A stretch of DNA of 64,000 bases from Salicibibacter cibi. Its GTDB lineage: Bacteria > Bacillota > Bacilli > Bacillales > Marinococcaceae. This document shows, piece after piece, positions 1-8,521 of the stretch. A model generated the notes under the pieces. That model was not told where the DNA came from. It was given only the letters and a program-made list of their open reading frames with translations, and searched no databases. The position numbers and the translations under genes are program-made. Numbering within the stretch: the first letter of the stretch is position 1; each line of letters begins with the position of its first letter. The DNA lies in the NCBI RefSeq assembly GCF_016495865.1, contig NZ_CP054706.1, positions 1,984,001 through 2,048,000 on the forward strand. The letters are read 5' to 3'.

Positions 1-1
1 T

Positions 2-1138
2 GGTGCAAATTGGTATTTAATGGAGCAGACAAATTCTATTACAGCAGTTGGTGTTATGCTAGCATTAAATGTCATTGCGGGATTTCTCACTTCTCCAATC
101 ATTGGAATTCTAACAGATAAATTTAAACGGAAACAAATTATCCTATTCACATATTTCACTCAGTCTGTATTAATCTTTGTCATCGCTTTATTACTTTTTA
201 CAAGGGGATTCCATATAGAATTATTGTATCTCTTTTCTATTGTAAATGGTATAGGGTGGACAACTTATATGTCTACATCCAGAAGCTTGTTACAGGAACT
301 TCTATCGAGTGACGATCTAATCGACGGAAACTCTTTAATCGAAATATGTTTGCAGGTGGGGATGTTTACAGCTGGCGGGATATCAGGTGTCTTTTATCAA
401 TACCTCGGTTTTGAAAACATGCTTATTTTTAACGCATTCATCTTCCTGTTAAGCAGTATTTTTATTTCCCGAGTAAAATACAATTCTATAATCAAAAGCA
501 CTGAAGAGTCGTTCTATTCAAGTTTTAAAAGTGGAATAACATATCTTATGAATAAACCCAAAATCTTCTTCTTTGGTGTAGCTGCGATCATTCCACTGGT
601 AGCAACAATGATGTATAATGTCGTCCTACCTGGTTATGTAAACGATACGTTGCAAGGTAGCTCCATTGCATTTGGTTTATCAGATATGTTTTATGGTGTA
701 GGCGGGTTTTTGTCCGGTTTTATAGCTGGGTCTTTGGCAAAAAAGATAACAAAAAACGTTGCTATCACACTGCTTTTCTTAGTATCCATTTGTATACTGA
801 TCGGGTTTTCAATTAATAACTACGTCATGCTTTTATTCTTAGGGAGCTTAGTATTCGGATTATGTAATTCATCATTAAGAATCGTAATGAATACGGTGCT
901 CATGGAAACTGTACCAAAAGCATTTATGGGAAGAGCTATGTCCATATGGATGTCTATATCACTGTTGTTACAAGCTATTGCCTCACCATCATTGGGGCTA
1001 CTCATAGATAGCTATTCTCCGAGGATAGGATTTATAAGTTTAGGACTGTTGATGATCATTGGTGTTGTTATACATCAAATCTTGGTTATTTTAAGTCCGT
1101 CTGTGAAGCCAATTGAAAGCAAAGAAGTAGGTATGTAA
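2..1138 (+). CDS. MFS transporter, 5' end outside the window
   Basis: A Major Facilitator Superfamily permease of the multidrug/macrolide-efflux type, acting in the cytoplasmic membrane. The open frame runs from the first bases of the window (residues G-A-N-W-Y-L precede the first Met at base 20), so the start and probably the first transmembrane helix lie upstream. About ten further hydrophobic helices are visible. The loop GILTDKFKRKQ after the second helix matches the MFS motif A region (GxLaDrxGrkx). The C-terminus ends normally after the last helix. It is the only convincing plus-strand gene here and is visibly AT-richer than the core to its right, which suggests acquired or poorly conserved DNA. 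The substrate cannot be told. Confidence 0.85.
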   Translation, partial: GANWYLMEQTNSITAVGVMLALNVIAGFLTSPIIGILTDKFKRKQIILFTYFTQSVLIFVIALLLFTRGFHIELLYLFSIVNGIGWTTYMSTSRSLLQELLSSDDLIDGNSLIEICLQVGMFTAGGISGVFYQYLGFENMLIFNAFIFLLSSIFISRVKYNSIIKSTEESFYSSFKSGITYLMNKPKIFFFGVAAIIPLVATMMYNVVLPGYVNDTLQGSSIAFGLSDMFYGVGGFLSGFIAGSLAKKITKNVAITLLFLVSICILIGFSINNYVMLLFLGSLVFGLCNSSLRIVMNTVLMETVPKAFMGRAMSIWMSISLLLQAIASPSLGLLIDSYSPRIGFISLGLLMIIGVVIHQILVILSPSVKPIESKEVGM

Positions 1139-1161
1139 ACATAACTCGACATTCTCCTTGA

Positions 1162-1235
1162 AAACGTGTTGCTGAACACGTTTAAATGGCCAAATTCCCT
1201 TTAATTTATCGAAGGGAATTTGGCTTTAGTTATTT
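1162..1235 (+). terminator. double hairpin terminator after the MFS gene
   Basis: Two perfect hairpins follow the transporter stop. The first has arms AAACGTGTT and AACACGTTT with a 4-base loop (1162-1183). The second has 13-bp arms GCCAAATTCCCTT and AAGGGAATTTGGC (1189-1224) and is followed by a T-rich stretch. The second is a good rho-independent terminator. Confidence 0.75.
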
Positions 1236-1341
1236 AGCAACATCGGTCTAATCATTTTCTGGTACAACTTTCATTCCATTAAGGCGCTTCTAAAGCGCTC
1301 CGTTAATTACACAACCTCTCTTTTTTTATAAATAGAAAACG

Positions 1342-1560
1342 TCATCGGTATTCCCTACGTTTGATTATCCTGATGATAACACCGATGATAAGAATAAGTA
1401 TCCCACCTATTCCGAAAATAGCAGCTACAGTTAAACCACCCATCCCATATCCCCAATCACTCTCATTACCAGTTGGGAGGAAAAAGGCAACTGCCAGTTA
1501 GAAAACTAAGCCAATAAATGCAGATATAATTCCAGCAACCATAGTTTTGTTTACGCACAA
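1342..1560 (-). pseudogene. small two-helix membrane protein with internal stop
   Basis: An AAAGGAGATGAT ribosome site precedes a TTG codon at 1560. The frame opens with MCVNKTMVAG and a hydrophobic helix (IISAFIGLVF), then meets a TAA at 1498-1500. The same frame continues with a second helix (AVAFFLP), a polar turn, a third hydrophobic stretch rich in Gly and Ile, and a basic tail ending at a TGA at 1342. Total length without the stop would be about 72 residues. The frame, ribosome site and membrane pattern argue for a recently inactivated small membrane protein. A sequencing error or a shorter coding use cannot be excluded. Family not recognised. Confidence 0.5.
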
Positions 1561-1696
1561 GATATCATCTCCTTTTTGAACATAAAGCTTTCGTTATTCC
1601 ACATAATGGCTTGATTCCCCCATGTGTTTTATCTTTAAACTATCACGATGTTGAACAATTAAAAGTGACTATCCTATTTTAATTGGGAGTCATCCA

Positions 1697-1726
1697 ATAA
1701 AAAAAGAGCCACATAAAATGTGACTC
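1697..1726 (-). terminator. terminator of the ggt remnant
   Basis: Read on the minus strand, GAGTCACAT and ATGTGGCTC pair around a TTT loop and are followed by seven T residues. The stem overlaps the TGA stop of the gamma-glutamyltransferase remnant, a compact arrangement typical of Bacillaceae. Confidence 0.75.
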
Positions 1727-2807
1727 AATCACGTCTGGGATCTTCGGTGCGTGATACATCACCGTTTTCGAGATCCACCATCAATTGCCCGACGTCTCCA
1801 AAAAATATATTTGTATAGTAATCGCTATCTACGTCATAATCCAGTTGTTCAATATCACTTATCGAATGCTTTGGCCATCCATATTCCAAACGAATTTCTT
1901 CTTCATCATCATCCATATGCAGAGCAAAACGTGAGCGATCAAACGATTCTCCAATATCTTCCCCATCACGATCTGAATTGATAATCACCTGACCCAACAC
2001 TTGCGGGATGCGGGCGCCCCCGGGACTTCCTACTAATAACCCTTCATGATCGTTAACAAGAATCGTTGGTGCAATGTAGCTTCTCGCGCGCTTCCCTTCT
2101 TCATAATAGTTCGGGTTATTTTCTGCTTCGAATGCAAAATTGCTCATTTGATTATTAATCAAAAATCCTTCGTCATTCTGAATGCCTGCGCCGAAAAAGT
2201 TGCTCAATGAATTGGTTGCAGAAACCATCATTCCATCTTCGTCCACAACATTAATATGTGTTGTGCTCGATTTTTCATCATGAGCAAGTGATTGATCCTC
2301 ATTAAATGCAAGCGAATCTTGATTTATATCTTCCGCTAATTCATCGGTATATGTTCTATTTGTCAATTCATTCGTTTCGATATCATTATAAACAGGATCT
2401 CCTATGTTCAGGTATCGATCTGAACGTGCCTGTTCCCATATTTGCGTATAAGTGTCTACGAATTCTGCTGAATCAGGTTCATACTGTGTTATATCTAATT
2501 GATCGGACATCTGTAAAATTTGGATGAGTGTGGTTCCAGAGAGTGGTGGAGGTGCTGAATACACTTCGTAGTCGCTAAATTCACCTTTTGCTGGCTCCGT
2601 CCGCAAAACCTCATACCCTTCTAAATCTTCGGCTGTCCAACTAACATGATCATCCGTGATTCTGGAAACTAATTCTCCTGAATAAAAATCTTCAATTCCT
2701 TCTTCCTGCAAATGCCTTAACGTATCTGCTAATTCAGGTTGAGTTAGGGTGTCTCCTTCTTGGATCGCTTCAGAGATAGGGACATTATCATACCTCCCCG
2801 AGACAAA
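1725..2807 (-). pseudogene. ggt: gamma-glutamyltransferase, 5'-truncated
   Basis: The C-terminal part of a gamma-glutamyltransferase (family T3), which removes or transfers the glutamyl group of glutathione or poly-glutamate outside the cell. The frame is open from about 2807 but has no start codon before an in-frame TAG at 2808-2810; the first usable start is a weak TTG at 2711. Only about 360 of the usual 550-590 residues remain. Kept are the GDTLTQPELADTL segment, the nucleophilic Thr in STTHINVVDEDG and the SPGGARIP loop of the small subunit. The N-terminal half of the large subunit and the secretion signal are gone, so a working enzyme is unlikely. The protein is very acidic (DRDGEDIGES, DDDEEEIRLE), as in halophiles. 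Upstream DNA (2811-2940) shows no missing N-terminus, so this is a deletion and not one frameshift. Confidence 0.8.
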
Positions 2808-2943
2808 CTAACCACTCCTTACTGTATAAATTAATCATTTTTAACCCCTTTCTGGATAATTCTGTGCAATCGTAACAATGTATAACGATAAAGTAAACTA
2901 TTATAACGAAACTTTTGCCCTATGTATAAGGTCAAAGGGATTA

Positions 2944-2983
2944 ACTGAGTAGGTGTAGTCATTGCTGACTACACCTACTCAGT
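2944..2983. terminator. perfect 17-bp inverted repeat
   Basis: ACTGAGTAGGTGTAGTC and its exact complement are separated by 6 bases. It lies 90 bases downstream of dpaB and 130 bases upstream of the truncated ggt. There is only a short T run, so it may be a bidirectional terminator, but the perfect GC-balanced stem could also be a mobile-element end. Confidence 0.5.
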
Positions 2984-3072
2984 ATTTTGGCGAACTTATA
3001 TTCAGAAAATATTTTCTTGTTAAAATTATCCCCCCCAATTCCGGGGTCTCTGTTCCTGCAAATGCTGGCATA

Positions 3073-3666
3073 TCAGTCGTTAAACTTTTCGATAATCAGC
3101 GGTTGATATTGCTCACCACGTATCGCTGCTTCAATGGTTTGCGGTATATCTTCCATTCTCGCCACGAGGGAGGTCGGTTTTTTATAAGGGTTATCCTGGC
3201 CGAGCGGAACAAAGTACACATGATGCATTTGCAACAATTTTGCCAAATTGGTGGCATTTAACCCAAGCGCATCGTTTGTGGAAATAGCCAATACGACCGG
3301 GGAGCTGTTTCTCAATGTTGCTTTCGCAGCCATTAATACCGGGGAGTCGGTTTGCGCGTTGGCAAACTTGCTCATGGAACTCCCGGTCATGGGCGCGATT
3401 AACATGGCATCAAGCGGCGTCTTCGGGCCGTAGGGTTCTGCTTTCGGAATGGAATTCACCACTTCACGGCCGGCCGTCTTTTCGATCGAGTCCAGCCACT
3501 GATTCGGCGTGCCGAATTTTGTCTCTGTCGTCTGTACCGTGAAGCTCACGAATGGGATCACTTCCGCCCCTTCGTCTTTAAGGCCATTAATCATCGGGAT
3601 CACTTCTTCCAACGTGCAATGGGATCCTGTCAAACCAAAGCCGATCCGTTTACCGTCGAGCATCAT
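3073..3666 (-). CDS. dpaB: dipicolinate synthase subunit B
   Basis: The flavoprotein-like subunit (SpoVFB) of dipicolinate synthase, which makes dipicolinic acid from 4-hydroxy-tetrahydrodipicolinate in the mother cell during sporulation. The product goes to the spore core as a calcium chelate. The flavoprotein fold is seen in GKRIGFGLTGSHCTLEEV near the N-terminus and in LIAPMTGSSMSKFANAQTDSPVLMAAKATLRN. The length of about 197 residues is normal for the family. I place the start at the ATG at 3666, eight bases after AAGGA; an ATG at 3675 overlaps the dpaA stop and has no spacing to a ribosome site. It is translated straight after dpaA. Unlike in B. subtilis, no asd-dapG-dapA follows. Confidence 0.93.
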   Translation of the reverse strand: MMLDGKRIGFGLTGSHCTLEEVIPMINGLKDEGAEVIPFVSFTVQTTETKFGTPNQWLDSIEKTAGREVVNSIPKAEPYGPKTPLDAMLIAPMTGSSMSKFANAQTDSPVLMAAKATLRNSSPVVLAISTNDALGLNATNLAKLLQMHHVYFVPLGQDNPYKKPTSLVARMEDIPQTIEAAIRGEQYQPLIIEKFND

Positions 3667-3668
3667 TT

Positions 3669-4550
3669 TTACCATCCTTTCTTATTACTTTCCGTTTTCA
3701 ATATTGCCAACGTCACGAGGGCGAGAATCTCCCCGGCGGTTTCAGGAGCTACTTTTCCCGGTAAACCCGGCGCTTCTTGTGCTTGTAATCCGAGTTGACC
3801 GGCAGCTTCCATGTCTACACCTCCGGGACGACTTGCGATGTCCAGGATGTAGCAACTTTCCTTCACATAAGCCAATGTATTTTTTGTAAGCACGGACGCG
3901 GGAATAGTATTGATGCAAATATCGGCGCAAGCAAGTTCCGCTTCCATCATCTGTAGGCTTTTTGCACGATGGGCTGCCTGGTAGGCTCTTGCCTTTTCTG
4001 TATCATCATCCGTCACGACGGTTACCTTTGCGCCGACGGATTGAAAAAGATCGGCAATCGTCACGCCGCAACGGCCAAAACCAAGGATGACGACAGAAGC
4101 ATTGTGAATGGTGGTCGATGTGTACTCCATCGCCAGCATCAATGCCCCTTCCGCTGTCGGAACGGAATTGTAGACAGCGACATCGTCCCTTTCCATCCAA
4201 CAGACGAGGTTTTCACCCATATTTTTTAAGAATTCCGTCCTGATGCCGGTGAAAATAATGCAGTTTTTTGGTTTTTTTGCAAGCATGCTACGTGTAACGA
4301 TAAGCGGTTCCGGTGCATATTGCGCTTCTACCTTTCCGTCCGTGTTCACACCACTGACCGGGAAGAGGATCGCGCTCAATTGCTCCCAAGGCATTTCCGA
4401 TAATGGATGGGCGGTAATGTTGGCATCCGGGAAGGTAAGATGGTCGAACCCGACCACCGAAATATGGTCAACGCTATTTTTCAATTGATGCACGAGTTCA
4501 ACTTGGCGACGATCTCCTCCGATAACTGCAACATGTTCGATGATCTCCAC
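3669..4550 (-). CDS. dpaA: dipicolinate synthase subunit A
   Basis: The dehydrogenase-like subunit (SpoVFA) of dipicolinate synthase. An N-terminal SpoVFA domain begins HVAVIGGDRRQVELVHQL. A Rossmann NAD(P) loop follows near residue 150 (VVILGFGRCGVTIADLF), with conserved CINTIPASVL and DIASRPGGVD segments and an APGLPGKVAPETAGEIL tail. At 293 residues it matches the usual ~297. The start is uncertain: GTG at 4550 directly abuts AAAGGAG, and no better in-frame start exists, since the nearby ATG at 4534 is out of frame. A sigma-K-like promoter lies upstream, fitting late mother-cell expression. It forms a two-gene operon with dpaB. Confidence 0.93.
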   Translation of the reverse strand: MEIIEHVAVIGGDRRQVELVHQLKNSVDHISVVGFDHLTFPDANITAHPLSEMPWEQLSAILFPVSGVNTDGKVEAQYAPEPLIVTRSMLAKKPKNCIIFTGIRTEFLKNMGENLVCWMERDDVAVYNSVPTAEGALMLAMEYTSTTIHNASVVILGFGRCGVTIADLFQSVGAKVTVVTDDDTEKARAYQAAHRAKSLQMMEAELACADICINTIPASVLTKNTLAYVKESCYILDIASRPGGVDMEAAGQLGLQAQEAPGLPGKVAPETAGEILALVTLAILKTESNKKGW

Positions 4551-4571
4551 CTCCTTTTGACCATTGCCCTA

Positions 4572-4599
4572 TAGATTATGAGCAGATGCACACTTCCGT
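4572..4599 (-). promoter_or_regulatory. sigma-K-type promoter of dpaAB
   Basis: On the minus strand CATAATCTA (4580-4572) matches the sigma-K -10 pattern CATANNNTA exactly, and an AC dinucleotide sits 17 bases upstream (4599-4598) as in the -35 region. The position is 22-50 bases upstream of dpaA. In B. subtilis this operon is sigma-K dependent. The match is by eye. Confidence 0.55.
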
Positions 4600-4950
4600 G
4601 AGGTTTTTCACCTTTCAACAATGGAAGGCTTTTAAACTGTGGAGAAATCTAGATAAGCAAGGCGGAAATAAGCGATCGCATTTTGAAATGACATGGTTCA
4701 CCGCTGACTATTAGAAAAATTTACCAACAACCACAGGGGGCGAGCTCCAAAATGTCCGCAATAGGTATTCATATGGATAAATGTAGAAAGGGGAGCAGCA
4801 AACAAGTTTTTGTGTATGTATGGAAGACTCACTCGGGCAAAGTCAATGTTGAATCAACGGAAAGCACCCATGGTGTTTTGCATGAAAGATACTTTTTCTA
4901 TCTAAATGGGGGTCCGCCTCCTCTGAGCCGATCATCGGTTTAGTATAATG
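4600..4950. other. intergenic, no gene seen
   Basis: Between the dpaA promoter and the 52-bp array I see no convincing gene. A 63-codon plus-strand frame at 4752-4943 has a poor ribosome site and no recognisable features. Confidence 0.5.
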
Positions 4951-4952
4951 TT

Positions 4953-5375
4953 CTCAGAATCGAGGGCTGCGGACTCATAGAGCCGCTTTGGTACCTGATG
5001 AGTCCTCAGAATCGGGGGCTGCGGACTCATAGAGCTGCTTTGGTGCCTGATGAGTCCTCAGAATCGGGGGCTGCGGACTCATAGAGCTGCTTTGGTGCTT
5101 GATGAGTCCGCAGAATCGAGGGCTGCGGACTCATAGAGCCGCTTTGGTGCTTGATGAGTCCTCAGAATCGGGGGCTGCGGACTCATAGAGCCGCTTTGGT
5201 ACCTGATGAGTCCTCAGAATCGGGGGCTGCGGACTCATAGAGCTGCTTTGGTGCCTGATGAGTCCTCAGAATCGGGGGCTGCGGACTCATAGAGCTGCTT
5301 TGGTGCTTGATGAGTCCTCAGAATCGAGGGCTGCGGACTCATAGAGCCGCTTTGGTGCTTGATGAGTCCTCGGAG
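4953..5375. repeat. tandem array, eight 52-bp units with 4-unit superstructure
   Basis: Eight near-identical 52-bp units start at 4955, 5007, 5059, 5111, 5163, 5215, 5267 and 5319, followed by a decayed ninth that fades after about 5400. Each unit carries GGACTCAT and, 19 bases on, its complement ATGAGTCC, so every unit can form a hairpin. Variable positions (GAG/GGG, GCCG/GCTG, GTACC/GTGCC/GTGCTT) show that units 2 and 6 are identical, 4 and 8 are identical, and 1/5 and 3/7 differ by one base, so a 208-bp block of four units was duplicated. 52 is not a multiple of three, so the array is not a coding repeat. It lies between dpaA and ymxH, which are adjacent in B. subtilis. Confidence 0.95.
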
Positions 5376-5399
5376 TCGAGGTCGTGTCGCGGAGCCGTC

Positions 5400-5785
5400 A
5401 TGTTTGTTTTGAGGCATCTTGAGGCTGCGTGACTGTGACTACACATTCTGCATTTTGCTGCCCGTACCCGTCCGTCAAAGCGCTTTTCGATTCCATTTTA
5501 ACCAAGCTAAAATTAAACATTATCATGTGATCGAACTGTTTGCCGGGAAAACCCTTCCGAAACAGACCACTCGTGCATATTGTTTGTACGTCTCGTTCAC
5601 ACCTTGGCTCAACCCAGAAAAGGTAGACGCTGATGAAAAATGATAAGTCATTCTAATGTTAGATGAATTCTCAATATGGGCGTCACATGAACGGCGTTCA
5701 CGTATTCCCCCATTTGCACAAGTGCCCGCTTATATCGACCATGTGGCGTCGCAGAATCATCCGACCTCCTGCGCCACCTTTTGAA
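5400..5785. other. intergenic, no gene seen
   Basis: From the end of the repeat array to the ymxH terminator there is no frame with a good start and recognisable protein. A 74-codon plus-strand frame at 5419-5643 looks like chance. Confidence 0.5.
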
Positions 5786-5789
5786 AATA

Positions 5790-5812
5790 AAAAAAGACCC
5801 CGCCACGGGGCC
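5790..5812 (-). terminator. terminator after ymxH
   Basis: On the minus strand GGCCCCG, loop TGG, CGGGGTC, then TTTTTTTATT. A strong rho-independent terminator three bases after the ymxH stop. Confidence 0.85.
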
Positions 5813-5814
5813 TC

Positions 5815-6051
5815 TCAAACGGAGCGATTGACGATAATCATATCTTCACCAATCGTATGAATATGGTGCCAGCGAATCTCGAGCGTTTCTTCATTTTTTC
5901 GGAAAGGACTCCATCTCGTTGTCGGAAACAAGAAAGCTTCAATTTCACCGGTCGAAGCATTGACACGGGCATCTAAGCGCCCGGGAACACCGAGACGCTC
6001 GCCTTGTTCAAAGTCAACAATTTCTTTTGCGCTCATTTCGCTTAATCGCAT
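5815..6051 (-). CDS. ymxH: YlmC/YmxH family PRC-barrel protein
   Basis: A 78-residue PRC-barrel protein of the YlmC/YmxH sporulation-associated family. It begins MRLSEMSAKEIVDFEQGERL and has the typical arrangement of an N-terminal ExVDxxxGxrLG segment, a central ARVNASTGEIEAFLFP strand pair and a C-terminal IGEDMIIVN strand. The length is normal. The molecular function of the family is not established. It is the last gene of the ylxY-mlpA-ymxH run and has its own terminator. A 71-base gap separates it from mlpA. Confidence 0.9.
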   Translation of the reverse strand: MRLSEMSAKEIVDFEQGERLGVPGRLDARVNASTGEIEAFLFPTTRWSPFRKNEETLEIRWHHIHTIGEDMIIVNRSV

Positions 6052-6122
6052 ACGATCCCCCTTGTTAGGTGTTTGTGAGAACCGATCGCCGACAGCCGCA
6101 CAAACCGCGTACTTTACAAAAT

Positions 6123-7370
6123 CTATGCCAATGGCGACAATTTAGAACGACCTTTTGGTAATTTCCCATCCGGGCTTATGATCGAGAGGGCATAATCGTT
6201 CTCATAAAGTTTTTGGGCAACATTTTGGATTTCACCGCTTGTCACGGCAGCTATTCGTTCCGTTACCGTATCAAGGGAAGAGTGAGTTTCAAGGCTCAAC
6301 TCGTTTTTTCCATTTCGGCTCATACGGCTGCTCGTGCTTTCCAATCCCAGAACCATGCTACCTTGAACTTGAGATTTTACATCCTTCAAATCTTTGCCAT
6401 CAACTTCTTCGCTTGCAAAGCGCTCAACCATTGCCAAAATCGCCTCTAAAACTTCATCTACATGCGTGGGAGCAGTTCCCGCGTAAACCGTCAACATCCC
6501 TCCGTCACGATACGCCACATGATCGGAGAACACCGCGTACGCAAGCCCTCGTTGTTCTCGGATTTCCTGGAACAAACGGCTGCTCATGCTGCCTCCCAAT
6601 AATTGATTGAATAAGACCATCGCATAAAGCTCATCATCACGGACCGGGACCCCGCTAAAACCAAGACACAGATGGGCTTGCTCAATCCTTTTTGCCCGCG
6701 CTCCTTTATTGTTAAGCAAAATAGGCGGTGTTTCGGAAATCGAGGGGGCCTTTCTTGCCGAGAACCCGGAAAATTGAGATTCTGCAAAGGATAACAATCC
6801 ATCATCTATTTTTCCCGCCATTGATAGAACGACGTTATCAGGCCGGTAATGGGTATGGATAAAATTATATAATTGTTCACGGCTAAACGTGGGAACTGTT
6901 TTCTCCGTACCGAGAATCGGTCGCCCCAATGAATGGTCTCCGTAAGCGACGGCATCGAGGTCGTCATGCACGACATCATCAGCTGTATCCTCAACCATGC
7001 GGATTTCTTCAAGAACGACATTCCGTTCTTTTGCCAGTTCCTCTTCATCAAAAATAGAGTTAAAAAACATATCACTTAAAATATCGACGGCTTCTTTCCC
7101 GTGTTTATCCATGACTTTCGCGTAAAAACATGTATATTCTTTCGCCGTAAAAGCATTGACATACCCGCCAATGCGGTCGAAGCTTTCTGCAATCTCGGTT
7201 GCCGATCGTTTTTTTGTTCCCTTAAACAGCATATGTTCGAGAAAATGAGTTATGCCGTTTTCTTCTTCCTTTTCATCCCGCGATCCTGTGTAAATCCAAA
7301 TGCCGATGGAAAGCGAGCGCACATGTTCCATCGGTTCATAAACGAGGCGCAGCCCGTTTGGTAAATTCAT
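6123..7370 (-). CDS. mlpA: M16 family zinc peptidase MlpA/YmxG
   Basis: A processing-peptidase-like zinc protease of family M16, 415 residues, as in B. subtilis MlpA (about 409). The inverted zinc motif HFLEH (HxxEH) lies about 43 residues in, within ENGITHFLEHMLFKGTKKRS, and the downstream glutamate ligand is in VLEEIRMVED. The second, inactive M16 domain follows with the SRLFQEIREQRGLAYAVFS signature. The start ATG at 7370 overlaps the ylxY stop as ATGA, indicating translational coupling. No signal peptide is seen, so it is probably cytoplasmic. The physiological substrate is not known from sequence. Confidence 0.93.
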   Translation of the reverse strand: MNLPNGLRLVYEPMEHVRSLSIGIWIYTGSRDEKEEENGITHFLEHMLFKGTKKRSATEIAESFDRIGGYVNAFTAKEYTCFYAKVMDKHGKEAVDILSDMFFNSIFDEEELAKERNVVLEEIRMVEDTADDVVHDDLDAVAYGDHSLGRPILGTEKTVPTFSREQLYNFIHTHYRPDNVVLSMAGKIDDGLLSFAESQFSGFSARKAPSISETPPILLNNKGARAKRIEQAHLCLGFSGVPVRDDELYAMVLFNQLLGGSMSSRLFQEIREQRGLAYAVFSDHVAYRDGGMLTVYAGTAPTHVDEVLEAILAMVERFASEEVDGKDLKDVKSQVQGSMVLGLESTSSRMSRNGKNELSLETHSSLDTVTERIAAVTSGEIQNVAQKLYENDYALSIISPDGKLPKGRSKLSPLA

Positions 7371-8392
7371 TCGTTGAACAATAGCTCATCGTCCTCCTCT
7401 TCCTCTGATGATCTTTGTGGTCCGCTCATCCGATTTTCACTCATGACTGAAGAGATCGTGCCTATCTCCAAATCCTGATCCCGAATCTGCTCAATCATCG
7501 CGCCGATGCTTTCAGCTGTCGGCTCTGTAGGGTGCATCAGGACGGTCGCGCCCGGATGTATTTGATTCGTTACTCGTTCCACCATAGCATCCGGATCGGG
7601 ATTTTGCCAATCAATCGTATCGACGGTCCACAGCACGGTATACATGCCCAGTTCGTGGGCTATTTCCACGACTTCATTCCTGAAACTTCCCGATGGTGGC
7701 GTAAACCATTGCGGATCTTCATTTAATGTTGCTTCAATTACTTCATTCGTTTCTTCCAATTCGCTTCTTATTTCTTCAGTCGATAAAGAAGCCATATCAG
7801 AATGGGAATATGCATGGTTGCCTATTTCATGGCCTTCTTCCTTAATCATGCGGGCGATCCGGGGATAGTCGCGTACCCAAGACCCATCCAGAAAAAACGT
7901 TGCCTGTACATCCTGTTCATTTAACTCATTCAAAATGGTTGGAAGATGCTCGTTCCCCCAGGCAACATTTATGACAAAGCCGACCATCGGCTTGTTTGGA
8001 TTTGCTTTATAAAAAGGCGTTGGTGGCAAATCTTCATAGGACACTTCAGGGACCGTATCACGGAAAACAAGGAGTTCTTCGGCGTAACGGTCATGTTCTT
8101 TCATGTTTTCATATGATTCCGAAACATCAATCACACGACCATTATAACCGGGAATTCCTTTCCAAACGTCATCAATGAAAGCGTCAATGGGGGGTTCATT
8201 GAACTCCTCTTGTGCTTCTTGAATCTGCTGGCGGATATCTTCCCCGCTTTCTTCGGTTTGCAATTCTTCTGCTTCTTCCGTCCATGTATCAACGGTATCC
8301 TCCGATGTATGGGGAAGTTGCCAAGCGGTAAAGCCTACAATGACAACGAGAAGACCTATGAACAATTGTAAAAACCTCGTTTTAAACATCAT
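7367..8392 (-). CDS. ylxY: YlxY-type polysaccharide deacetylase-like protein
   Basis: A membrane-anchored NodB-fold protein. A single N-terminal helix (FLQLFIGLLVVIVGFTAW) is followed by an acidic linker and a NodB domain from about residue 125. The metal-site motif HxxxH is present as NHAYSHSD, and the TPPSGSF motif follows. The usual first motif TFDDG, which carries the catalytic Asp, reads INVAWGNE here, so a normal deacetylase reaction is doubtful. I place the start at the ATG at 8392, after GAGGGGTGAGC; the ATG at 8413 lacks a ribosome site. It lies between pnp and mlpA as in B. subtilis. Confidence 0.88.
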   Translation of the reverse strand: MMFKTRFLQLFIGLLVVIVGFTAWQLPHTSEDTVDTWTEEAEELQTEESGEDIRQQIQEAQEEFNEPPIDAFIDDVWKGIPGYNGRVIDVSESYENMKEHDRYAEELLVFRDTVPEVSYEDLPPTPFYKANPNKPMVGFVINVAWGNEHLPTILNELNEQDVQATFFLDGSWVRDYPRIARMIKEEGHEIGNHAYSHSDMASLSTEEIRSELEETNEVIEATLNEDPQWFTPPSGSFRNEVVEIAHELGMYTVLWTVDTIDWQNPDPDAMVERVTNQIHPGATVLMHPTEPTAESIGAMIEQIRDQDLEIGTISSVMSENRMSGPQRSSEEEEDDELLFNE

Positions 8393-8481
8393 TTTGCTCA
8401 CCCCTCGTCCCATTTTATGCGAGAGTTAAAGCGTTATGTTATGTGTATGAGGTTATGTGGTGCCAAAAAAAGCAGTAAAAA

Positions 8482-8502
8482 AACTTGGTGTTCGACCAAG
8501 TT
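8482..8502 (-). terminator. terminator after pnp
   Basis: On the minus strand AACTTGGT, loop CGAAC, ACCAAGTT and a run of T. It lies 20 bases past the pnp stop. Confidence 0.85.
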
Positions 8503-8521
8503 TCTCTTCAGTAATGATCAA

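Noticed and set aside
2962..3261. 99-codon plus-strand frame over the end of dpaB
   Set aside because: Antisense to dpaB; starts within the inverted repeat at 2944-2983.
4752..4943. 63-codon plus-strand frame upstream of the 52-bp array
   Set aside because: Weak start context and no recognisable features.
4990..5375. Hammerhead-like CTGATGAGTCC...GGAC in the 52-bp repeats
   Set aside because: CTGATGA and a short GTCC/GGAC stem resemble a hammerhead core, but the required GAAA after the stem is replaced by TCAT, and several units have TTGATGA. Not a ribozyme.
4953..5375. CRISPR array
   Set aside because: Units are head-to-tail with no variable spacers, and no cas gene is present.
8482..8502. 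pnp terminator as another copy of the two-hairpin repeat
   Set aside because: It shares ACTTGG/CCAAGT but has a normal T run and no second half, so it is best read as a simple terminator.
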